Positions 59,360 to 64,000 of a DNA stretch of 64,000 nt are shown piece after piece (the stretch's first letter is position 1; every line of letters starts with the position of its first letter). Where the stretch lies: NCBI GenBank assembly GCA_963739245.1, contig CAVTZP010000004.1, positions 98,174-162,173 on the forward strand, given 5' to 3'. The notes beneath the pieces were generated by a model that did not search any database, was not told the DNA's origin, and saw only the letters and a program-made list of their open reading frames with translations. A program made the position numbers and the translations under genes. The DNA is from CAVTZP01 sp963739245 (GTDB lineage: Bacteria > Chloroflexota > Dehalococcoidia > Dehalococcoidales > BS750m-G39).

Positions 59360-60403
59360 TTATTCCTCTATTTGGGGCTTATCAGAGCCGGGGCGAAACC
59401 AGGTTATCGGCCGGAACATGCGGGGGACCATGCCTTCCTGCTTGAATTTGGGATAACCAAGGCACATAGCTATTATAATGTTCCAACCATCAACAAATCC
59501 AAGCCTGGCCCTTATCTCGGGAACGAACCTGACGTCCCTGCCGAAATTGCTCCAGCAGCAACCAAGTCCGAGGGATTGAGCTGCCAGATTCATGTTCTGT
59601 CCGCAGATGCCGATTTGCAGCTCTGGCCCATTCAGGTTTTCATGGCCACCCAGGAAGATGACACACGGCGCATTGAAGAAGATAGACAGGTCTTTTGCCA
59701 CCAAGGCACGAAACCCTCCAACTATGACCCGGTAATCGAAAACTGGTGCCGGCAGAGTCCCGCCGACCATGGCGAAGGCCTTCATTACGGTATCATCGTT
59801 TATATACAGCTCATACAATCCTTTATTTACGTTATAGGCGGCCTCTTCAAGCTCAGTAATGAACTTTTTGTCCGTGACCACGGTGAATTTCCAGGGCTGG
59901 TGGTTGCCGGCACTTGGAGCAAAACGACCCGCTTCCAAGACCCGTCGTATAAGCGGTTCGGGTACAGGGGTTTCTTTAAAGTTCCTTACACTCCGGCGAT
60001 TCAATATGGCCAGCTCTACCTCAGTCCACTTAGCAGGATTGCCTTCAGCATCTCTAGGCTCTAGAGGCATCTTAACCGGCGGGAATCCGGTATCCCAGTA
60101 ACCACCCTCGACTTTATAAGTCTGAACGATGGAAATAGCGTCTACTGGACAGGCAACCATGCAGTTAAAGCACGAAAAACAGGCGTATCCGCTCTTTAAT
60201 CTGGGAATTTCGTCTTCTCCCATCTCCCAGCATCTGAAAGGGCAGTTCTGGGTACAGAGCCCGCAGCTCGTGCATTTGTCCGGGTCGACCTTCATCACGC
60301 CATTTTGTACCCCTTCCGGACGTAGTACAGGTTTAAGTTCTTCAAAGGTCACTTTCTTGCCGGCTTTAATCTTTTCTATCGTTTCCTTCTTGAGGTCTTT
60401 CAT
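59360..60403 (-). CDS. Ferredoxin-nitroreductase fusion protein
   Basis: A 347-residue fusion. The N-terminal 100 residues carry two [4Fe-4S] motifs (CTSCGLCTQNCPF and CFSCFNCMVACPVDAI), followed by a nitroreductase/FMN domain (RRSVRNFKETPVPEPLIRRV, AGRFAPSAGNHQPWKFTVV, and LGLGCCWSNFGRD). Such fused nitroreductases receive electrons from ferredoxin in anaerobes and reduce flavin-linked substrates such as enones, nitro groups or disulfides. As the first gene of the minus-strand catabolic operon it may be an enoyl- or acyl-CoA reductase partner; this is inference from position. Confidence 0.88.
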   Translation of the reverse strand: MKDLKKETIEKIKAGKKVTFEELKPVLRPEGVQNGVMKVDPDKCTSCGLCTQNCPFRCWEMGEDEIPRLKSGYACFSCFNCMVACPVDAISIVQTYKVEGGYWDTGFPPVKMPLEPRDAEGNPAKWTEVELAILNRRSVRNFKETPVPEPLIRRVLEAGRFAPSAGNHQPWKFTVVTDKKFITELEEAAYNVNKGLYELYINDDTVMKAFAMVGGTLPAPVFDYRVIVGGFRALVAKDLSIFFNAPCVIFLGGHENLNGPELQIGICGQNMNLAAQSLGLGCCWSNFGRDVRFVPEIRARLGFVDGWNIIIAMCLGYPKFKQEGMVPRMFRPITWFRPGSDKPQIEE

Positions 60404-60679
60404 AGTCTATTTCCTCCCATATATCCATAATATCTAGGGTGTCTTTTTTGAACCTACGACGAGATAATAACATCACCGCAGGAGAAGGGCAATACTTTGA
60501 TCCCAACAGGTGACCGTGAAGCATAAACCAGTATGCTGGCAGGGTAGGGCACAATATAGCGGATTGTCCACCTTGAGTAACAAAAGTCCAGCTTGTGTGA
60601 TCACCAATAAAAAGGCTGGGCATCTTTACTCAGATTTACCCAGCCTCTTTAACAACTATCCTGATATCTACAATGCCAG
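60404..60679. other. Spacer of about 276 bp before the catabolic operon
   Basis: No convincing gene. It contains the terminator of the DUF5679-type gene (60609-60645). A possible minus-strand frame at 60366-60623 overlaps the nitroreductase start and looks like a shadow. Confidence 0.35.
60609..60645 (-). terminator. Rho-independent terminator of the zinc-ribbon gene
   Basis: On the minus strand GGCTGGG (60639-60645) pairs with CCCAGCC (60614-60620) and a T-run follows (complement of the A-tract at 60609-60613). It lies 35 bp downstream of the DUF5679-type stop codon. Confidence 0.75.
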
Positions 60680-60820
60680 CTAGCTCTTCCCTATCCTGAA
60701 CATCTTAGTCCCACATACGGGGCATACACCCCGAGTTGCCGGCTTGCCATTCTTCATAATTATGGCCTTGGCATCCTTCATCTCCCTTTTGACACGGCAT
60801 TTCATACAGTATGCTTTCAT
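60680..60820 (-). CDS. DUF5679-type small zinc-ribbon protein
   Basis: A 46-residue protein read from ATG at 60818-60820 (AGGGAGG upstream) to a stop at 60680-60682. It reads KAYCMKCRVKREMKDAKAII and ends with GVCPVCGTKMFRIGKS. Four Cys in two CxxC pairs (YCMKC and VCPVC) form a rubredoxin-like zinc knuckle. This kind of gene recurs in Dehalococcoidia/Chloroflexota genomes as far as I recall; its function is unknown. It sits alone between the catabolic operon and the tRNA. Confidence 0.75.
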   Translation of the reverse strand: MKAYCMKCRVKREMKDAKAIIMKNGKPATRGVCPVCGTKMFRIGKS

Positions 60821-60845
60821 TTATCAACCTCCCTTTTTGTTTGAA

Positions 60846-60874
60846 GCGTAGACCATCTGGTCGTGTAATGTCAA
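60846..60874 (-). promoter_or_regulatory. Candidate promoter of the zinc-ribbon gene
   Basis: TTGACA on the minus strand (60869-60874) with TACGCT 18 bp further (60845-60850). It lies 25-54 bp upstream of the ATG at 60820. Weak -10. Confidence 0.4.
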
Positions 60875-61019
60875 TAGCCTAATAGTCACACATAAACTCG
60901 GCATACAGTTAACATTTGCTTGGTTTGTAACCTCGCTTGCGCTTTGTGACAGAACGTGCAACTGTGCATGACTTCTCTCTTTTCCCACTTGCTGTCAGAC
61001 AATTGTCAAGGTAGAATGA
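60875..61019. other. Intergenic DNA between zinc-ribbon promoter and integrase remnant
   Basis: No ORF, tRNA or hairpin is recognised here. It forms the left part of the 317-bp gap between the zinc-ribbon gene and tRNA-Pro. Confidence 0.3.
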
Positions 61020-61172
61020 GAAGCAGCTGCTCAACACTTTGATGAGCTCCTTACCTCGGGAAAAGCTGAAACAGAAAATGTTAGCAAAATGTTAGCAAAC
61101 ACCCGAAAAGATGCTGGGCAAATAACTGGAATCAGTGTCGGGGTGGTCGGATTTGAACCGACGACCACCTGA
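61020..61172 (+). pseudogene. C-terminal remnant of a tyrosine integrase running into tRNA-Pro
   Basis: A start-less open frame of 50 codons reads EAAAQHFDELLTSGKAETEN followed by VSKMLANTRKDAG and ends VGVVGFEPTTT with a stop inside the tRNA gene (antisense). Integrase C-termini often end in an AAxxFDE-type helix, and a VGFEPTTT-type tail arises when an integrase gene runs across the antisense of a tRNA T-arm. The catalytic core is missing. The 11-bp repeats TGTTAGCAAAA (61079-61089, 61090-61100) lie within it. The identification is from recollection and pattern only. Confidence 0.4.
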
Positions 61173-61211
61173 ACCCCATTCAGGTGCGCTACCAGACTGC
61201 GCTACACCCCG
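61138..61211 (-). tRNA. tRNA-Pro (anticodon GGG)
   Basis: Intact cloverleaf on the minus strand: acceptor CGGGGTG (61205-61211) pairs with CACCCCG (61139-61145), discriminator A at 61138, D-arm with GCGCAGTCTGGTAGCGC, anticodon stem CCTGA/TCAGG around loop ATGGGGT (anticodon GGG), and T-arm GTCGGTTCAAATCCGAC. CCA is not encoded. It carries the sequence duplicated at 51797-51840 and partly at 38088-38104. Confidence 0.93.
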
Positions 61212-61322
61212 AGTTCTTTGAACCATATTAGCATAGTTTGTTTCTTGGGGCAATAAGGCCTATTTGAAAAGATTGCGCTTTTGGGTTATAAATATAGGGT
61301 ATTAATCTTCGGAGGTTTAGAT

Positions 61323-62591
61323 TTGGCGAAGAAGAAGGCGGAGAAACCCAAGCAAGAGCTGACTAAGCGCCAGCTTTCCCGGTGGCAGCAGCAGAAGAGG
61401 AGGCAGCGCTTTATCCTCAGCTCAGGAATATTGGTTATTGTTGCGGTATTGGCCGTTGTCGGAATTGGGGTTTATAATCAGTGGTATACTGCCGAATATA
61501 AGCCACTGCATGAAACGGTGATTGAGGTAAATGATACTAAGTTTGATATGAATTATTACATAAAGATGCTTAAATACTATGGAACGGGAGTGTCTGGGCA
61601 ACAGTTGGCGACTCTCGCTGATGAGGTGGTCAAAGTCATTGGGCAAAGTGAGCTGGTAAGGCAGGAGGCTGTGAAATTGGGTTTTACTGTTAGCGATGAC
61701 GAGGTTGATAAGGAGCTTAAGAGTTCTAACCCGCCACTGAACAAAGAGTATCGGGATGTGGTTAGAACACAAATGTTAGTGGGCAAGTTGAGTAAAGAGT
61801 ATTTTGATAAGCAGGTGCCAACTTACGCTGAACAGAGGCATATCTTTGCCATGTTCCTTGAGAGTGAGCAGCAGGCAAATGAGGTTAGAGCCAGGCTTGA
61901 GGCGGGTGAGGATTTTACTCAGCTGGCTGACAAGCTTTCCCTGGATACTACTTCCAAGGAGAAGAAAGGCGACCTTGGCTGGCACCCGGAAAGTGTTTTG
62001 ACTTTAACGTTAGGGACTTCTTTAGTTGATGAGTACGCCTTCAGTGCTGAAGTGGGGGCGTTGAGTCAGTCAATTCTTGATGAGACCAGAACCAAGCCGG
62101 TGGGCTACTGGCTGATTAAGGTCGTATCCCGGGATGAAGAGGCAAAAACGGCTCAGGTTAAGGTAATGCTGCTGGGTAGTGAGCAGGAGGCAAATGAGGT
62201 TAGAGCTAAGCTGGAGGCTGGGGAGGACTTTGCCACCTTGGCTAAGGAGCTCTCTCAGCATGCTGGTTCTAAGGAGAAAGGTGGGGATTTTGAGGTGTCT
62301 CAGGATACGATGAGTTCGGCGTTTAACGAGTTTGCTTTCAAATCTGAGCTTGATGTGTTAAGCCAGCCAATACGTGATGATACGGTGAGCACTAAGGGGG
62401 GCTATTGGCTGGTGAAGGTTGCCGAAGTGGATAATAATAGGCAGATTGGTGAAGAGGACAGGAATTTGCTGAAGGCTGATGCTTTTAATAAGTGGGTTGA
62501 GACATTAGTTAATGACCCTAATAACAAGGTTCTGAGTCATCTTGATGAAGGGAAGAAGTTGTGGGCAATTTCGCGTGTTCTTGGGGGCTAG
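61323..62591 (+). CDS. Membrane-anchored foldase with two parvulin domains (PrsA/SurA-like)
   Basis: A 422-residue peptidyl-prolyl isomerase starting at TTG 61323 (GGAGG at 61311-61315); the frame is open from 61281. A basic cytoplasmic head (KKKAEKPKQELTKRQLSRWQ), one membrane helix (about 41-60, FILSSGILVIVAVLAVVGIG), a SurA-like N-domain (about 65-170), and two parvulin domains: one with RHIFAMFLESEQQANEVRAR and KKGDLGWHPESV, the other with VKVMLLGSEQEANEVRAKLE and EKGGDFEVSQDTM. The repeated cores suggest internal duplication. Neither has an obvious full set of active-site residues, so one or both may be chaperone-only. It folds exported proteins outside the membrane. Confidence 0.85.
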   Translation: MAKKKAEKPKQELTKRQLSRWQQQKRRQRFILSSGILVIVAVLAVVGIGVYNQWYTAEYKPLHETVIEVNDTKFDMNYYIKMLKYYGTGVSGQQLATLADEVVKVIGQSELVRQEAVKLGFTVSDDEVDKELKSSNPPLNKEYRDVVRTQMLVGKLSKEYFDKQVPTYAEQRHIFAMFLESEQQANEVRARLEAGEDFTQLADKLSLDTTSKEKKGDLGWHPESVLTLTLGTSLVDEYAFSAEVGALSQSILDETRTKPVGYWLIKVVSRDEEAKTAQVKVMLLGSEQEANEVRAKLEAGEDFATLAKELSQHAGSKEKGGDFEVSQDTMSSAFNEFAFKSELDVLSQPIRDDTVSTKGGYWLVKVAEVDNNRQIGEEDRNLLKADAFNKWVETLVNDPNNKVLSHLDEGKKLWAISRVLGG

Positions 62592-62614
62592 AATCAGATC
62601 GGGAGGTTTGAGTT

Positions 62615-63916
62615 GTGAAGAAGAAGAGCATCGGGGTGGGGTTAATGGGGCTGGGGGTTGTTGGTGGCGGGGTAGCTAGGGTTCTGATGAATAAGGCAGA
62701 GGTCCTGGCGGAGCAGGTGGGTTGCCCGCTTGTCCTGGAAAGGGTGAAGGTCTTAGAGGTGGACTTGGCCAAGCCTCTGGCAAGTGAGATAGGTCTCAAG
62801 CTTTTTACCACCGATGTTGATGAGTTTTTTAGTGAACCTGGGGTGGATATAGTCGTTGAGGCTATCGGGGGTGAGAAACCAGCCCTGGATTACTTGAAAC
62901 GGGCGATAACTGGCGGTAAGCATGTGGTTACCTCAAATAAGGAGGTTATCGCTAAGCACGGAGCAGAACTGTTTGCCCTGGCTCAGCGGCATGGGGTTGG
63001 AGTGCACTATGAGGCCAGTGCTGGTGGTGGTATCCCTCTAATTGCCCCATTTCAGCGTGACCTGGTAGCTAATAAGATAAGCGGTATTTATGCCATAATA
63101 AATGGGACCACCAATTATATTCTCACCCGGATGGCGAGAGAGGGCATTGATTTCCCTTCGGCGCTTAAGCGAGCCCAAGAGTTAGGCTACGCTGAGGCTG
63201 ACCCAAGGAATGATATAGACGGCATAGATGCCACCTATAAACTGGCTATCCTTGCCTCTTTAGCCTTTCATTATCAGGTTCAGCCCAAGGACATCCATTG
63301 TGAAGGCATTTCCCGAATGGATAGTCGTGACTTCAAGTATGCTCGGGAGCTGGGCTATGCCATAAAGCTGCTGGCTATAGGCAAACAGGGTGATAACTTA
63401 ATTGAGGTGCGGGTTCACCCTGTTTTTATCCCCGAGGAGTCCCTCCTGGCTAAGGTTGATGGTGTCTATAATGCTATTCTGGTTGAAGGTGACCTTGTGG
63501 GCAGGGTGCTTTTCTACGGTGAGGGGGCTGGTGCCTTGCCGACGAGCAGCGCAGTTGTCGCTGATGTGGTATCCGCCGCCCAGGATATCCTCAGTGGTGG
63601 GGGGAGTAGGGTAAGGTGGCGGCTGGAGCCGGGCAAAAAGATTAAACCTATGGCTGAGCTTGAGACCAGATATTACCTGAGGCTGAATGTTGCTGACCAA
63701 CCTGGGGTCTTGGCTCAGGTAGCTAAGGTTCTTGGTGGGCATCTGATTAGTATTTCCTCAGTTATTCAGAAGGCGGCTGATGCTGCGGCTCAAGCGGCGG
63801 AGATTGTTATTATGACCCACCCGGCGAAAGAGGCAGCAGTGCAGCAGGCTCTCGGGGAGCTGGTACATCTGCCTGTGGTCAAGGCGATAAGTAACTTCAT
63901 TCGGGTTGAGGCGTAG
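62615..63916 (+). CDS. hom: Homoserine dehydrogenase
   Basis: A 433-residue NAD(P)-dependent enzyme for methionine and threonine synthesis: GLMGLGVVGGGVARVL (NAD motif), VVEAIGGEKPALDYLKRAI, HVVTSNKEVIAKHG, YEASAGGGIPLI, and the substrate site GIYAIINGTTNYILTRM with AQELGYAEADPRNDIDGIDA. A C-terminal ACT domain (about 350-430, LRLNVADQPGVLAQVAKVLG) allows feedback control by threonine. GTG start at 62615 with GGGAGG upstream. Followed directly by threonine synthase. Confidence 0.95.
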   Translation: MKKKSIGVGLMGLGVVGGGVARVLMNKAEVLAEQVGCPLVLERVKVLEVDLAKPLASEIGLKLFTTDVDEFFSEPGVDIVVEAIGGEKPALDYLKRAITGGKHVVTSNKEVIAKHGAELFALAQRHGVGVHYEASAGGGIPLIAPFQRDLVANKISGIYAIINGTTNYILTRMAREGIDFPSALKRAQELGYAEADPRNDIDGIDATYKLAILASLAFHYQVQPKDIHCEGISRMDSRDFKYARELGYAIKLLAIGKQGDNLIEVRVHPVFIPEESLLAKVDGVYNAILVEGDLVGRVLFYGEGAGALPTSSAVVADVVSAAQDILSGGGSRVRWRLEPGKKIKPMAELETRYYLRLNVADQPGVLAQVAKVLGGHLISISSVIQKAADAAAQAAEIVIMTHPAKEAAVQQALGELVHLPVVKAISNFIRVEA

Positions 63917-63919
63917 GTG

Positions 63920-64000
63920 ATGGAGATGAAGACTGGCGTTCTGCTTAAATATAAAGATTTTCTTCCCATCACGCCTAAAACGCCTGTATTTTCATTGGGC
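63920..64000 (+). CDS. thrC: Threonine synthase, 5' fragment cut by window end
   Basis: The window ends after 27 codons: MEMKTGVLLKYKDFLPITPK followed by TPVFSLG. This matches the N-terminus of bacterial threonine synthases (RYxxFLPxTxxTPxxxLxEG). It would make threonine from homoserine phosphate next to hom. The start is the ATG at 63920 (a GTG at 63917 and an ATG at 63926 are alternatives). Frame continues beyond the window. Confidence 0.75.
   Translation, partial: MEMKTGVLLKYKDFLPITPKTPVFSLG

Noticed and set aside
60366..60623. Minus-strand 85-residue frame before the nitroreductase gene.
   Set aside because: It overlaps the nitroreductase start and contains the terminator of the zinc-ribbon gene; it shows no protein-like features.
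1..64000. CRISPR array.
   Set aside because: Read through the window, no set of three or more regularly spaced repeats of 23-40 bp was seen; the only tandem repeats are two-copy units.

Overview
The window looks like a chromosome segment of an uncultured anaerobic bacterium, most probably a Dehalococcoidia-type member of the Chloroflexota. This is an inference from gene content and style: many GTG/TTG starts, a stand-alone BirA, a 46-residue DUF5679-type zinc ribbon, a xanthine-dehydrogenase-family hydroxylase, TRAP transporters, and CoA-ligase/thiolase/DUF35 gene sets. Nothing in the window fixes the taxonomy; no rRNA gene is present. GC looks moderate, with a visibly AT-richer accessory patch at about 1.3-4.4 kb.

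Layout. 0-1.3 kb: DDE transposase of an insertion sequence. 1.5-4.1 kb: three minus-strand accessory genes, two unrecognised and one nitrilase-superfamily amidase, behind a promoter region with a duplicated 19-bp unit. 4.4-10.4 kb: housekeeping genes (nfeD-slipin, birA, hisC, a glycosyltransferase, plsY). 10.6-19.7 kb: one long plus-strand oxidation locus with an FAD oxidase, a CCG-type Fe-S protein, a second but frameshifted FAD oxidase, a Cys-rich small protein, a CoxG-like protein and a three-subunit molybdenum hydroxylase. 19.7-20.1 kb: a lone type IV pilin-like gene. 20.3-26.1 kb: a complete five-gene peptide/nickel-type ABC importer. 26.1-27.2 kb: a sugar-nucleotide pyrophosphorylase. 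27.3-33.6 kb: a two-component system with a MacA-MacB-type efflux/FtsX system and two small envelope proteins, with four PhoB-like direct-repeat boxes. 33.6-34.6 kb: two small conserved genes. 34.7-38.1 kb: nadA-nadB-nadC, a full de novo quinolinate to nicotinate-mononucleotide route.

38.1-61.2 kb is a mosaic. It starts just after nadC with a 25-bp copy of sequence from the 3' end of tRNA-Pro next to a 5'-truncated rhomboid fragment. It holds a TRAP system with frameshifted membrane subunits, a CopB-type copper ATPase, a uroporphyrinogen-decarboxylase-like (methyltransferase-type) gene, a second TRAP system split around a divergent promoter and tied to an ACMSD-like amidohydrolase, typA, rlmN, and a seven-gene acyl-CoA catabolic operon. 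A 44-bp exact copy of the tRNA-Pro(GGG) 3' half lies at 51.8 kb, the intact tRNA-Pro is at 61.14-61.21 kb with what reads like an integrase C-terminal remnant running into it, and a 3' half of another tRNA lies at 53.4 kb. I read this as repeated integration and recombination at tRNA sites. 61.3-64 kb: a double-parvulin foldase, homoserine dehydrogenase and the start of threonine synthase.

The most interesting signals are the PhoB-like box set around the two-component/efflux locus, the palindromic divergent promoter of the split TRAP-amidohydrolase unit, the tRNA-Pro repeat and integration scars, and the unrecognised three-gene nitrilase cluster. Two loci (13.4-15.0 kb and 38.3-40.1 kb) carry many single-base frameshifts, so either gene decay or local assembly error must be settled before they are interpreted.
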